Shown one piece after another: positions 16,187-24,563 of a stretch of 45,841 nucleotides of DNA. Under the pieces are notes generated by a model that was not told the DNA's origin, ran no database searches, and saw only the letters and a list, made by a program, of their open reading frames with translations. Both the position numbers and the translations under genes were made by a program. Source of the DNA: an uncultured Lachnospiraceae bacterium (GTDB taxonomy: Bacteria; Bacillota; Clostridia; Lachnospirales; Lachnospiraceae); NCBI GenBank assembly GCA_947566705.1, contig CANOLA010000017.1:1-45841 (forward strand), read 5' to 3'. The first letter of the stretch is position 1. Each line of letters begins with the position of its first letter.

Positions 16187-17125
16187 ATGGCAATTACCGC
16201 TTCTATGGTAAAGGAACTGCGTGAAATGACCGGCGCAGGCATGATGGATTGTAAGAAGGCATTAAATGAGACAGACGGCAATATGGATGAGGCTGTTGAA
16301 TTTTTAAGAAAGAACGGACAGGCAAAGGCAGAAAAGAAAGCAAACAGAATTGCAGCAGAAGGACTTTGTGCAGTTGTTGTTTCTGCTGACAGTAAAACCG
16401 CTGCCGTTGTTGAAGTAAATTCTGAGACTGATTTCGTGGCAAAGAATGATACTTTTAAGGAGTTCGTAACTGCAGTTGCAAATCAGGCAGTGGAGACAAA
16501 TGCAGCAGACCTTGATGCATTTATGGCAGAGTCATGGAAGGAAGATACTTCCAAAACCGTTCAGGAGGCTCTGGTGGAGAAGGTTGCAGTTATTGGAGAA
16601 AACCTTAAAATCCGTCGTTTTGAAAAGGTTACTGCAGAGAACGGATGTGTGCAGTCCTATGTTCATGGCGGTGGAAGAATCGGCGTTATTGTTGAGGCTG
16701 AGACTTCTGTTGTTAATGATGCAGTAAAAGAGGCGATGACAAATATCGCAATGCAGATTGCAGCATTAAATCCAAAGTATGTATGCCGCGCAGAAGTAAG
16801 TGCGGAATATATCGCGCATGAAAAAGAAATTCTTCTTGCACAGATTAAAAATGATCCAAAGGAGTCCCAGAAGCCGGAAAAGGTGATTAACGGTATGATT
16901 GAGGGACGAATCAGCAAGGAATTAAAGGAAATCTGTTTACAGGACCAGGTTTATGTAAAGGCAGAAGACGGAAAGCAGACTGTAGGCAAATATCTGGAAC
17001 AGGTGTCCAAGGAAGTGGGTAGTGATGTATCTGTTAAGAGATTTGTTCGTTTTGAGACAGGTGAGGGTCTTGAAAAGAAGAATGAAGATTTTGCAGCAGA
17101 GGTTGCAGCGCAGATGAATGCCTAG
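16187..17125 (+). CDS. tsf: Translation elongation factor Ts
   Basis: EF-Ts is the guanine nucleotide exchange factor for EF-Tu. The product is 312 residues. The N-terminal UBA-like region has KELREMTGAGMMDCKKAL, and the core contains the conserved TDFVAKND and AALNPKY segments. The ATG at 16187 is preceded by TTGGAGGAAAA, whereas an in-frame start at 16172 would lack a ribosome binding site. The gene is followed by an intrinsic terminator at 17179-17209, so the rpsB-tsf unit ends here. Confidence 0.98.
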   Translation: MAITASMVKELREMTGAGMMDCKKALNETDGNMDEAVEFLRKNGQAKAEKKANRIAAEGLCAVVVSADSKTAAVVEVNSETDFVAKNDTFKEFVTAVANQAVETNAADLDAFMAESWKEDTSKTVQEALVEKVAVIGENLKIRRFEKVTAENGCVQSYVHGGGRIGVIVEAETSVVNDAVKEAMTNIAMQIAALNPKYVCRAEVSAEYIAHEKEILLAQIKNDPKESQKPEKVINGMIEGRISKELKEICLQDQVYVKAEDGKQTVGKYLEQVSKEVGSDVSVKRFVRFETGEGLEKKNEDFAAEVAAQMNA

Positions 17126-17178
17126 CCTGAATACCAGACTTTACGCCAGTATCACTGGGGAGAGGATGACAAAATCAG

Positions 17179-17209
17179 AAAAGGACAGGGAGAGATTCCT
17201 GTCCTTTTT
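17179..17209 (+). terminator. Intrinsic terminator after tsf
   Basis: AAAAGGACAGG at 17179-17189 pairs perfectly with CCTGTCCTTTT at 17198-17208 across an 8-base loop. The last pairs and the next base form a run of five T residues. This is a classic Rho-independent terminator closing the rpsB-tsf transcript. Confidence 0.9.
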
Positions 17210-17261
17210 AAGAAATGGTGCTATTTTTGTAGAGAATTTATATATAAAAAATAAACACTTC

Positions 17262-17289
17262 TTTACAAGTCGTAAAAATATGTTAAAAT
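17262..17289 (+). promoter_or_regulatory. Sigma-A type promoter for the deacetylase-bactofilin-pyrH unit
   Basis: TTTACA at 17262-17267 and TAAAAT at 17284-17289 are spaced by 16 bases, in an AT-rich stretch after the tsf terminator. The next ATG is at 17321, about 25 bases downstream of the predicted start point. It would restart transcription for the deacetylase homologue, the bactofilin and pyrH. Confidence 0.65.
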
Positions 17290-17320
17290 ATAAAAGAACA
17301 TTTCTCGACGGAGGGAAGTA

Positions 17321-18268
17321 ATGAGTACGAATGAAACAATGACACTAAATCAGCAGCGCCAGAGGCGGAACCGGGTAAACCGAATGAAGACAGGAATCAT
17401 CGTTACGATTGCCCTGTGGATGATAGTTTCCCTTCTTGCGATTGTGATTCTCTCGGTTCAGGTGGTAAGGCTCGACCATAAGCTTGACCGGCTCATGGCA
17501 GAACAGCCGGAAGATATCCGGATACCGGATACCGAAAAAAACCAGGCCGGCAGTGACAGCAGCCAGAAAGACAATACAGATGCCGAAGGAGTTGTGACAG
17601 GGATAGACCAGCCGGATAATATGGCTGAAGCCGGTGACATTCCCCAGGTATACCTGACATTTGACGGAAGTCCCTGCAACAATACAAATGACGTTCTGGA
17701 CGTTTTAAAGTCCTATGGGGTCAAGGCTACTTTTTTTGTGGTGGGCGATGATTCGGACGAGATGAAAGATGTATACAAGCGGATTGCCGATGAGGGACAT
17801 ACTCTTGGAATGCATTCCTATTCCAATAAATACAGCACGATTTATGCATCCACGGAAGCATTTGAAAGTGACTTCAACAAGCTTTCGGATTATCTGGAAG
17901 ATGTGACCGGGACAAAGAGCCTGTATTACCGTTTTCCGGGGGGAAGCAGTAATGAAATCAGCAATGTTGATATGGCTGAGTTTGTCCGTGTGTTAAATGA
18001 AAAAAACATTGCCTATTTTGACTGGAATGTGTCAGCAGGGGATACGGCATCCGATTATACAGTCAGTGATATTGTTGAGAATGTGACGTCCGGAGTGGCG
18101 CGCTACAAAACGTCTGTTGTGCTTCTGCATGACGGAGATAATAAGTCAACAACGGTGGAGGCCCTTGGTCCATTGATTGAGGCGTTACAGAAGATGGATG
18201 CGAAGATTCTGCCGATTGATGAAAATACAAAGGTTATTCAATATATCAAGGCAGACAGTGTTGAATAA
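17321..18268 (+). CDS. Membrane-anchored polysaccharide deacetylase homologue with degenerate metal site
   Basis: The 315-residue product has an N-terminal membrane helix (about 23-48), a polar linker and an extracellular NodB-fold domain (about 105-310), the fold of peptidoglycan deacetylases. Motifs 3-5 are present: YRFPGGSSN, YFDWNVSAGD and VVLLHDG. Motif 1 reads TFDG at 113-116 instead of TFDD, and motif 2 reads HSYSN at 165-169 instead of HSxxH. Two of the three metal ligands (second Asp, second His) are therefore missing, so it may be inactive or a binding protein. It lies between tsf and pyrH, which are often adjacent in other Firmicutes, and is paired with a bactofilin gene 21 bases downstream. 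Confidence 0.85.
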   Translation: MSTNETMTLNQQRQRRNRVNRMKTGIIVTIALWMIVSLLAIVILSVQVVRLDHKLDRLMAEQPEDIRIPDTEKNQAGSDSSQKDNTDAEGVVTGIDQPDNMAEAGDIPQVYLTFDGSPCNNTNDVLDVLKSYGVKATFFVVGDDSDEMKDVYKRIADEGHTLGMHSYSNKYSTIYASTEAFESDFNKLSDYLEDVTGTKSLYYRFPGGSSNEISNVDMAEFVRVLNEKNIAYFDWNVSAGDTASDYTVSDIVENVTSGVARYKTSVVLLHDGDNKSTTVEALGPLIEALQKMDAKILPIDENTKVIQYIKADSVE

Positions 18269-18289
18269 ATAAGTGATGGAGGAAATGCA

Positions 18290-19168
18290 ATGGGATTATT
18301 TAAAGACTTTAAAGAAGATTTTTCGCAGGCCGTCAACGAAATGATGCCAGGCGCAGAAACAAAGGGCAAGACAGATGTGTCAGAAGATCTGGTAGTTGAT
18401 ACGCTTGGGGAAAATGTGGATGTTGAGAGCGAATTATCCAAACTTGACGGTCTGCTTGAACAGGTGAGACCGGAAGAAAAGCCAAAGGAAGAAAGACCAG
18501 CTGGAAAACAATCAGTTCCGCCAGCAGTAAAAAGTACACCGAAACCAGCGCCGGCAGCACCAGCACCGGCAGTAAACATTGTAGAGGAGAGAAAGACGAT
18601 GAGTGATATACTTACAACAGAAACAGCAACAAGACCAATGCCTGAAAAGAGGGCAGTAAACCAGGGACCGGTAAACCAGGCTGCAGTAAACCAGCAGCAG
18701 GTTAATCCAGCAGCGGTAACAGACGAGACATCTGTGATTACAGCTGGAACCACTTTAACCGGTGATATTGCATCTGACGGTTCTGTTGATATTCAGGGAA
18801 CCATCAATGGTAATGTGACATGTAACGGCAAACTTGTTGTAACCGGAACCATCAATGGAAACAGTGCGGCATCTGAGTTCTTTGCTGATGTGGCAAAGGT
18901 AGAGGGTGAGGTTGTAAGTTCCGGAACTGTTAAAATCGGGGCAGGTTCTGTTATCGTTGGAAATATTTCTGCGGCTTCTGCAGTAATTGCCGGAGCGGTA
19001 AAGGGTGATATTGATGTGCAGGGACCGGTTGTTGTGGATACTTCCGCAGTAATCATGGGTAATATCAAGTCACGTTCTGTACAGATTAATAATGGTGCCG
19101 TAATTGAAGGATTCTGTTCACAGAGTTATGCAGACGTTGATGTTCAGGGATTGTTTGAAGGTCACTAG
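18290..19168 (+). CDS. Bactofilin (polymer-forming cytoskeletal protein)
   Basis: Bactofilins assemble without nucleotides into filaments that scaffold cell-wall enzymes. The 292-residue product has a long disordered N-terminal part, rich in Lys, Glu, Pro and Ala and containing a repeated VNQ unit (VNQGP, VNQAA, VNQQQ, VNPAA, about 123-143). It is followed by a beta-helical bactofilin domain (about 148-288) with the periodic pattern GDI/GNV/GNI: TLTGDIASDGSVDIQGTING, KLVVTGTINGN, VIVGNISAAS and so on. The N-terminal tail is longer than in typical small bactofilins. It follows the deacetylase homologue after 21 bases, suggesting a shared envelope or shape function. Confidence 0.9.
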   Translation: MGLFKDFKEDFSQAVNEMMPGAETKGKTDVSEDLVVDTLGENVDVESELSKLDGLLEQVRPEEKPKEERPAGKQSVPPAVKSTPKPAPAAPAPAVNIVEERKTMSDILTTETATRPMPEKRAVNQGPVNQAAVNQQQVNPAAVTDETSVITAGTTLTGDIASDGSVDIQGTINGNVTCNGKLVVTGTINGNSAASEFFADVAKVEGEVVSSGTVKIGAGSVIVGNISAASAVIAGAVKGDIDVQGPVVVDTSAVIMGNIKSRSVQINNGAVIEGFCSQSYADVDVQGLFEGH

Positions 19169-19198
19169 TCTGGTATTCCCAAAAAGGAGAGGTATTGT

Positions 19199-19894
19199 AT
19201 GAAGCGTATTTTATTAAAGCTGAGTGGGGAAGCACTTGCCGGAAGCAGGCGTTTTGGATTTGATGAGGCGACTGTGACGGTTGTGGCAAACCAGGTGAAA
19301 TTACTGGTGGATTCCGGTGTGCAGGTAGGAATTGTTATTGGCGGAGGTAATTTCTGGCGCGGCCGTACCAGTGAAACCATAGACCGCACAAAGGCGGACC
19401 AGATTGGAATGCTTGCTACGGTGATGAACTGTATTTATGTGTCTGAGATTTTCCGCTCGGTTGGAATGAAAACATCAGTGCTGACACCTTTTGAGTGCGG
19501 TTCGATGACAAAGCTTTTTTCCAAGGACCGTGCAAATAAATATTTTGCACATGATATGGTCGTGTTTTTTGCGGGAGGAACCGGTCATCCGTACTTTTCA
19601 ACAGATACAGCAACTGTGCTTCGTGCAATTGAAATTGAAGCAGACGGCATTTATCTTGCAAAGGCAATTGACGGTGTTTATGACAGTGACCCGAAGGTAA
19701 ATCCGGATGCAAATAAATTTGATGAGGTATCCATCGGGGAAGTCATTGAGAAAAAACTTGCAGTCGTGGACCTGACAGCATCAGTGATGTGTATGGAGAA
19801 CAAAATTCCAATGTATGTATTCAGCCTGAATGAAGAAAACAGTATTGTGAATGCAGTAAACGGTGAATTTCACGGTACTAAGGTTACAGTGTAA
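19199..19894 (+). CDS. pyrH: Uridylate kinase
   Basis: PyrH phosphorylates UMP to UDP in pyrimidine nucleotide synthesis. The product is 231 residues and belongs to the amino-acid kinase family. Seen motifs are KLSGEALAG at the N-terminus, VIGGGNFWRG near residue 45, ATVMNC near 75, FAGGTGHPYFSTDT near 125 and the YDSDPK segment near 165. An AAAAAGGAGAGG ribosome binding site precedes the ATG. frr follows after 26 bases, the usual arrangement in Bacteria. Confidence 0.97.
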   Translation: MKRILLKLSGEALAGSRRFGFDEATVTVVANQVKLLVDSGVQVGIVIGGGNFWRGRTSETIDRTKADQIGMLATVMNCIYVSEIFRSVGMKTSVLTPFECGSMTKLFSKDRANKYFAHDMVVFFAGGTGHPYFSTDTATVLRAIEIEADGIYLAKAIDGVYDSDPKVNPDANKFDEVSIGEVIEKKLAVVDLTASVMCMENKIPMYVFSLNEENSIVNAVNGEFHGTKVTV

Positions 19895-19920
19895 AAAGGG
19901 CTGTTTAGGAGGTTATGAGT

Positions 19921-20475
19921 ATGGATGAGAGATTAGTGGCATATCAGGGGAAAATGGAAAAAACACTTTCCAGTCTGGAACAGGAATTTATGGGAATCCG
20001 TGCCGGACGCGCAAATCCGCATCTGCTGGATAAGCTTCGCGTGGATTACTATGGTTCACCGTCCCCGATCCAGAGCGTTGCCAATGTAAACGTTCCGGAA
20101 CCAAGGATGATACAGATTCAGCCGTGGGAGCCTTCCATGGTAAAAGAGATTGAAAAGGCTATTCTTGCTTCGGATCTGGGAATAACCCCGACGAATGACG
20201 GAAAGATGATTCGGCTGGTATTTCCGGAGCTTACAGAGGAAAGACGTAAGGAGCTGGCAAAGGATATCAAGAAAAAAGGTGAGAATGCGAAGGTTGCGGT
20301 GCGTAATATTCGCAGGGATGCACTGGATTACATTAAAAAAACTGCGAAGGCAGAAGATATCTCAGAAGATGAGACAAAGGATTTGGAAGACAGTGTCCAG
20401 AAACTGACAGATGATTTTGTGGCTAAGATTGACAAGACAGTGGAAGCCAAGTCCAGCGAGATACTTACAGTATAG
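19921..20475 (+). CDS. frr: Ribosome recycling factor
   Basis: RRF splits post-termination ribosomes together with EF-G. The product is 184 residues. Hallmarks include FMGIRAGRANPHLLD near 23, YYGSPSPIQSVANV, the IQPWEPS segment and NVRRDALD-like NIRRDALDYIKK near the C-terminus. Two in-frame ATGs exist at 19915 and 19921. AGGAGG at 19907-19912 is only 2 bases from the first but 8 from the second, so I choose 19921. A hairpin with a T-tract lies just after the stop. Confidence 0.96.
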   Translation: MDERLVAYQGKMEKTLSSLEQEFMGIRAGRANPHLLDKLRVDYYGSPSPIQSVANVNVPEPRMIQIQPWEPSMVKEIEKAILASDLGITPTNDGKMIRLVFPELTEERRKELAKDIKKKGENAKVAVRNIRRDALDYIKKTAKAEDISEDETKDLEDSVQKLTDDFVAKIDKTVEAKSSEILTV

Positions 20476-20480
20476 TGGAT

Positions 20481-20512
20481 AGGGGACATTGCCGGCGGCA
20501 TATGTCCCTTTT
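20481..20512 (+). terminator. Hairpin with T-tract between frr and uppS, possible attenuator
   Basis: GGGACAT at 20483-20489 pairs with ATGTCCC at 20502-20508, and an inner TGCC/GGCA stem extends it across a one-base bulge. It is followed by TTTT at 20509-20512. This looks like a moderate intrinsic terminator. No clear promoter follows before uppS, so partial read-through may set the level of the lipid genes relative to translation genes. Confidence 0.6.
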
Positions 20513-20531
20513 AAAAATCAGGGGTAATTTC

Positions 20532-21233
20532 ATGAAAATTCCAAAGCATGTTGCAATTATTCTGGATGGCAACGGAAGATGGGCAAAAAGCAAAGGTATG
20601 CCGCGTAATTACGGACATACTGTCGGTGCCAAAAATGTTGAAACGGTTTGTAAAGCAGCAGACGAACTGGGGATTAAATATCTGACGCTTTATGCATTTT
20701 CCACGGAAAACTGGAACCGTCCGGACCGTGAGGTTGAGGCTCTTATGAACCTTCTGGAGAGTTATCTGAAAAACTGTATTAAAACTGCGGATAAAAACAA
20801 TATGAGAGTTCGGGTTATTGGGGAAATAGGAAGGCTTTCTGAAAAATTCCAGCAGAGGATCAAAGAACTTGAGGCAGCCTCAGGGCATAATACTGGGTTA
20901 AATTTAACAATTGCCATTAATTATGGAAGCCGGGATGAGATGCTGCGGGCAATGAGGCGTGTGTTTGCTGATATGAAGGAAGGAAAGCTTCTGGAGGAAG
21001 AGCTGAATGAACAGGTATTTTCCTCTTATCTGGACACGGCAGAACTGCCGGACCCGGATCTGCTTATCCGTACAAGCGGAGAGCAGCGGCTGTCAAATTA
21101 TCTGCTCTGGCAGCTTGCATACAGTGAGTTTTATTTTACGCAGGTTCCATGGCCGGATTTTCATAAAGAGGAATTGGAACTTGCCATTGAAGCGTATAAT
21201 AGTCGTGACCGGAGATTTGGCGGTCTGAAATAG
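20532..21233 (+). CDS. uppS: Undecaprenyl diphosphate synthase (cis-prenyltransferase)
   Basis: UppS makes C55 undecaprenyl diphosphate from FPP and IPP, the carrier for cell-wall synthesis. The product is 233 residues. The catalytic DGNGRWAK lies near residue 12, followed by YAFSTENWNRP near 55-65, and the C-terminal LLIRTSGEQRLSNYLLWQ and QVPWPDF motifs. I place the start at 20532, preceded by AGGGGT. The longer frame from GTG at 20475 overlaps the frr stop and reads through the hairpin region. The stop overlaps the GTG of a longer cdsA frame. Confidence 0.97.
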   Translation: MKIPKHVAIILDGNGRWAKSKGMPRNYGHTVGAKNVETVCKAADELGIKYLTLYAFSTENWNRPDREVEALMNLLESYLKNCIKTADKNNMRVRVIGEIGRLSEKFQQRIKELEAASGHNTGLNLTIAINYGSRDEMLRAMRRVFADMKEGKLLEEELNEQVFSSYLDTAELPDPDLLIRTSGEQRLSNYLLWQLAYSEFYFTQVPWPDFHKEELELAIEAYNSRDRRFGGLK

Positions 21234-21244
21234 TGGAGGGGGAA

Positions 21245-22045
21245 ATGTTTAAAACAAGACTTTTAAGCGGTATTGTGCTTGTGGCGCTTGCACTGGTATT
21301 TATTATTACCGGTCATGAGCTGCTTCTGGCTGTGCTTGCGGCGATTTCCGTCATTGGACAGTTTGAGCTTTACCGTGTATTTAAAATGGAAAAAACAGTT
21401 TTAGCCCTGACAGGATATCTTGCATCCGTTTGTTATTACTGTAGTTTAAAGTGGAATTTTATTCCGGATTCCATGATTTTGTTTATGGGATTTCTGATAT
21501 TACTGATGTTTGTGTTTGTGTTTTCCTATCCGAAATATCATACAAACCAGGTCCTGGCGGTGTTTTTTGGGTTCTTTTATGTGGCAGTCATGTTGTCCTT
21601 CGTTTACCAGATTCGGACACTGGAGAGAGGACTTTATCTTGCATTTCTTGTGTTTTTATGTTCCTGGGGATGTGACACCTGTGCATACTGTGTGGGAAAA
21701 CTCTGTGGTAAACACAAGATGTCGCCAAAACTCAGTCCCAAAAAATCCATCGAAGGTGCGGCAGGAGGTGTGGCAGGTTCTGCAGGGCTTACAGCGTTGT
21801 ATTGTTTTATATTTCGCAGCCAGATGGGACTTAAGTCTGGTGAAATCGGTGTCCTTGCGCTGATTGCTGCAATTGCAGGTCTTATTTCCATGGTTGGGGA
21901 TCTGATGGCTTCTGCAATAAAAAGAAATTATGATATCAAAGATTATGGTCATCTGATTCCGGGACATGGCGGGATTTTGGACCGGTTTGACAGTATGATC
22001 ATTACAGCGCCAATCATCTATTTTCTGGCGGTATATTTGCTGTAG
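21245..22045 (+). CDS. cdsA: Phosphatidate cytidylyltransferase
   Basis: CdsA converts phosphatidic acid and CTP to CDP-diacylglycerol, the precursor of acidic phospholipids. The product is 266 residues with about seven to eight membrane helices. The family signature is intact near the C-terminus: GDLMASAIKR, DIKDYG, IPGHGGILDRFDS. The ATG at 21245 has a GGAGGGGG ribosome binding site immediately upstream, better than the GTG at 21233. dxr follows after a 77-base spacer with a short perfect hairpin. Confidence 0.97.
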   Translation: MFKTRLLSGIVLVALALVFIITGHELLLAVLAAISVIGQFELYRVFKMEKTVLALTGYLASVCYYCSLKWNFIPDSMILFMGFLILLMFVFVFSYPKYHTNQVLAVFFGFFYVAVMLSFVYQIRTLERGLYLAFLVFLCSWGCDTCAYCVGKLCGKHKMSPKLSPKKSIEGAAGGVAGSAGLTALYCFIFRSQMGLKSGEIGVLALIAAIAGLISMVGDLMASAIKRNYDIKDYGHLIPGHGGILDRFDSMIITAPIIYFLAVYLL

Positions 22046-22051
22046 AATGTC

Positions 22052-22070
22052 CGTACATCTTTGATGTACG
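22052..22070 (+). other. Intercistronic hairpin between cdsA and dxr
   Basis: CGTACATC at 22052-22059 and GATGTACG at 22063-22070 form a perfect 8-bp stem with a TTT loop. No T-tract follows. It could be an RNA-processing or stability element. No function can be assigned from sequence alone. Confidence 0.45.
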
Positions 22071-22122
22071 ACCTGGATTTGGATTCTACATGGCTGATAT
22101 AAAGGGATGGGGAACAGGCATT

Positions 22123-23262
22123 ATGAAAAAAATTGCAGTATTAGGGTCAACAGGATCGATTGGAACGCAGACACTTTCTGTGATAGAGGAACACCAGGAT
22201 TTTGAAGTTGTGGCGCTTGCATGCGGCGGCAATATAGAGCTTCTGGAAAAACAGATGCGCAGATGGAAGCCGAAGCTTGTGGCAGTGTGGGAAGAAAAGG
22301 CTGCCGCACAGCTTAAATTAAGTACAGCTGACCTGAATATACCGGTGGTCTGGGGAATGGAAGGACTGATGGAAATTGCCGTGTTTCCTGCGGACATTCT
22401 TGTAACTGCGATTGTTGGTATGGTTGGGATTCGGCCTTCAATTGCAGCAATTTCAGCAGGAAAGGATATTGCACTTGCAAATAAGGAAACACTGGTTACA
22501 GCGGGGCATCTGATTATGCCGCTTGCAAAAGAGCGCGGTATATCCATCCTTCCGGTGGACAGTGAGCACAGTGCTATTTTCCAGTGTCTGCAGGGAAACA
22601 AAGGAAACAGGATAAAAAAACTTTATCTTACAGCATCCGGAGGTCCGTTCCGGGGAAAAACCAGGGAAGAACTTCTTTCGGTTCAGGTGGAGGACGCCTT
22701 AAAGCATCCCAACTGGTCCATGGGGCGTAAGATTACCATTGATTCCTCCACACTTGTGAATAAAGGTCTTGAGGTTATGGAGGCAAGGTGGCTGTTTGAC
22801 GTAAAACTTGACCAGATTGAGGTACTGGTACATCCGCAGAGTGTTATTCATTCTGCAGTGGAGTATGAGGACGGGGCTGTTATTGCACAGCTTGGCACGC
22901 CGGATATGCGTCTGCCAATCCAGTATGCACTCTATTATCCGAAACGCCGCAGTCTGTCGGGAGAACGCCTGAACTTTTTCACGCAGGGGGCGCTTACGTT
23001 TGAAAGACCGGATATGGAGACATTTCGCGGGCTTCCCCTTGCTTTTACAGCGATGCAGCGCGGGGGAAATATTCCCACGGCATATAATGCCGCCAATGAG
23101 CGGGCAGTGGCAATGTTTCTTGACCATAAGATTTCCTATATGGAGATTCCGGAAATCATAGAAGCTGCCATGGAAGAGTGCAGATTTATAGAATATCCCG
23201 ATGTGGATGAAATATTAGCAACAGAACAGGAGGCCTATGAGTTTATAGGTAGCAGGTGGTAA
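22123..23262 (+). CDS. dxr: 1-deoxy-D-xylulose 5-phosphate reductoisomerase
   Basis: Dxr is the second enzyme of the DXP (MEP) isoprenoid pathway, converting DXP to MEP with NADPH. The product is 379 residues. The N-terminal NADPH-binding GSTGSIGTQ, the ANKETLV segment, the substrate and metal-binding DSEHSAIFQCLQG, and TLVNKGLEVMEA are all present. The ATG at 22123 is chosen because it gives the family-typical MKKIAVLG start and follows GGGGAACAGG, while the ATG at 22090 has no ribosome binding site. It is followed by rseP after one base. Confidence 0.97.
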   Translation: MKKIAVLGSTGSIGTQTLSVIEEHQDFEVVALACGGNIELLEKQMRRWKPKLVAVWEEKAAAQLKLSTADLNIPVVWGMEGLMEIAVFPADILVTAIVGMVGIRPSIAAISAGKDIALANKETLVTAGHLIMPLAKERGISILPVDSEHSAIFQCLQGNKGNRIKKLYLTASGGPFRGKTREELLSVQVEDALKHPNWSMGRKITIDSSTLVNKGLEVMEARWLFDVKLDQIEVLVHPQSVIHSAVEYEDGAVIAQLGTPDMRLPIQYALYYPKRRSLSGERLNFFTQGALTFERPDMETFRGLPLAFTAMQRGGNIPTAYNAANERAVAMFLDHKISYMEIPEIIEAAMEECRFIEYPDVDEILATEQEAYEFIGSRW

Positions 23263-23263
23263 A

Positions 23264-24319
23264 GTGATAAATCAAATTATATCGATCATAATTGCAATAT
23301 TAATATTTAGTATTATTATACTGTTTCACGAGCTGGGGCATTTTCTGCTGGCGAAATATAACGGAATACGTGTTAATGAATTCTGCCTGGGGTTTGGTCC
23401 CACGCTTCTTCATTTTACAAAGGGTGAAACCACATATTCCATCAAGCTTCTGCCGTTTGGAGGGGCATGTATGATGGAAGGGGAGGATGAGGAGTCGGAT
23501 GACGATGCCGCCTTTGGAAAGAAATCTGTCTGGGCGCGCATGAGCGTGGTATTTGCCGGGCCGTTTTTTAATTTCATTATGGCGTATGTTCTTTCATTTG
23601 TTCTGTTAAGCTGCCAGGGAGTTGACCGTCCTGTGCTTTCCAAAGCAACGGACGGATATGCAGCAGCAGAGGCTGGAATGCAGGCAGGGGATGAGATTGT
23701 AAAGATGAACCACTATTCCATACATTTCAGCAAAGAGATTAGTTTATACACAATGGTGCATGCCGGAGAAACAATTGACGTAACCTATCTCAGGGACGGA
23801 AAAAAGAATATCGTATCCCTGAAACCGAAAAAGGATAAGGAAACAGGCGGCTACCGTTATGGTTTTGAATATTCCACGGCAGATTATGAAAAAGGGAATG
23901 TACTGACCAATTTAAAGAACAGTTTTTATGAAGTGCGTTACTGGATTTATTCCACGGTTGAAAGCCTGAAAATGCTGTTTACAGGTAAGGTTTCCGTAAA
24001 TGAATTAAGCGGTCCGGTAGGGATTGTCAAAAATATCGGGGATACGTACAAGGATTCCATGGAGGCTTCCGGTGCATTCCTGGCATTTATATTTATGCTC
24101 AGGTGGTCGATTCTTTTAACTGCAAATCTGGGTGTTATGAATCTGCTTCCGATTCCGGCACTGGACGGGGGAAGGCTTGTATTTCTGATTGTGGAAGCCG
24201 TGCGGGGCAAAAAGGCGAACCAGAAAATTGAGGCTACTGCTACAATTGTGGGTTTTCTGCTTCTGTTTGCGCTCATGTTCTTTGTAATGTATAATGATAT
24301 CCGGAAACTGATTGTGTGA
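23264..24319 (+). CDS. rseP: Site-2 metalloprotease RseP (RasP)
   Basis: RseP is an intramembrane zinc protease that cleaves membrane-bound regulators and leftover signal peptides. The product is 351 residues with four membrane segments. The zinc motif HELGH is at residues 22-26 in the first helix, a PDZ domain covers about 125-195, and the third zinc ligand is in NLLPIPALDGG near residue 300. Translation starts at GTG (23264), preceded by AGGTGG inside the dxr end. It closes the cdsA-dxr-rseP run and is followed by a strong terminator, so ispG-polC are in a separate unit here. Confidence 0.96.
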   Translation: MINQIISIIIAILIFSIIILFHELGHFLLAKYNGIRVNEFCLGFGPTLLHFTKGETTYSIKLLPFGGACMMEGEDEESDDDAAFGKKSVWARMSVVFAGPFFNFIMAYVLSFVLLSCQGVDRPVLSKATDGYAAAEAGMQAGDEIVKMNHYSIHFSKEISLYTMVHAGETIDVTYLRDGKKNIVSLKPKKDKETGGYRYGFEYSTADYEKGNVLTNLKNSFYEVRYWIYSTVESLKMLFTGKVSVNELSGPVGIVKNIGDTYKDSMEASGAFLAFIFMLRWSILLTANLGVMNLLPIPALDGGRLVFLIVEAVRGKKANQKIEATATIVGFLLLFALMFFVMYNDIRKLIV

Positions 24320-24381
24320 GCGGTGGTGAATTTTTGGCTTTGTGGTAAAATTTAATTATTGGCGGACTTATGTCTGATTTG

Positions 24382-24417
24382 CAGGCAGCTGGAACGAAAA
24401 TCCGGCTGCCTGTTTTT
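24382..24417 (+). terminator. Strong intrinsic terminator after rseP
   Basis: CAGGCAGCTGGA at 24382-24393 pairs with TCCGGCTGCCTG at 24401-24412 (12 bp with one G-T pair) around a 7-base loop, followed by TTTTT at 24413-24417. This closes the cdsA-dxr-rseP transcript. Confidence 0.92.
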
Positions 24418-24422
24418 GTCTG

Positions 24423-24450
24423 TTAAGAACCGGGGGTAAATTTCCGATAT
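24423..24450 (+). promoter_or_regulatory. Candidate sigma-28 (FliA) promoter
   Basis: TTAAG at 24423-24427 and CCGATAT at 24444-24450 are separated by 16 bases. CCGATAT matches the -10 consensus for Bacillus subtilis SigD, and the -35 differs from TAAA by one base. The element lies between the rseP terminator and the ATG at 24564. It is the only CCGATA-type element I found in intergenic DNA of this window. FliA itself is encoded at 12870-13634. Confidence 0.6.
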
Positions 24451-24563
24451 ATTATTATAGAGAGAACTTTAATATATTGCAGTGTTTCTGTGTAGCAGGA
24501 ATGCTTTTTTGCTTGTTAATTTATTATCTGTGTGATATGTTGACGGCAGGAAGGAGATATGAG

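Noticed and set aside
17118-17321. 67-codon frame between tsf and the deacetylase homologue
   Set aside because: It overlaps the tsf end and runs through the terminator hairpin and promoter; no ribosome binding site or recognisable motif.
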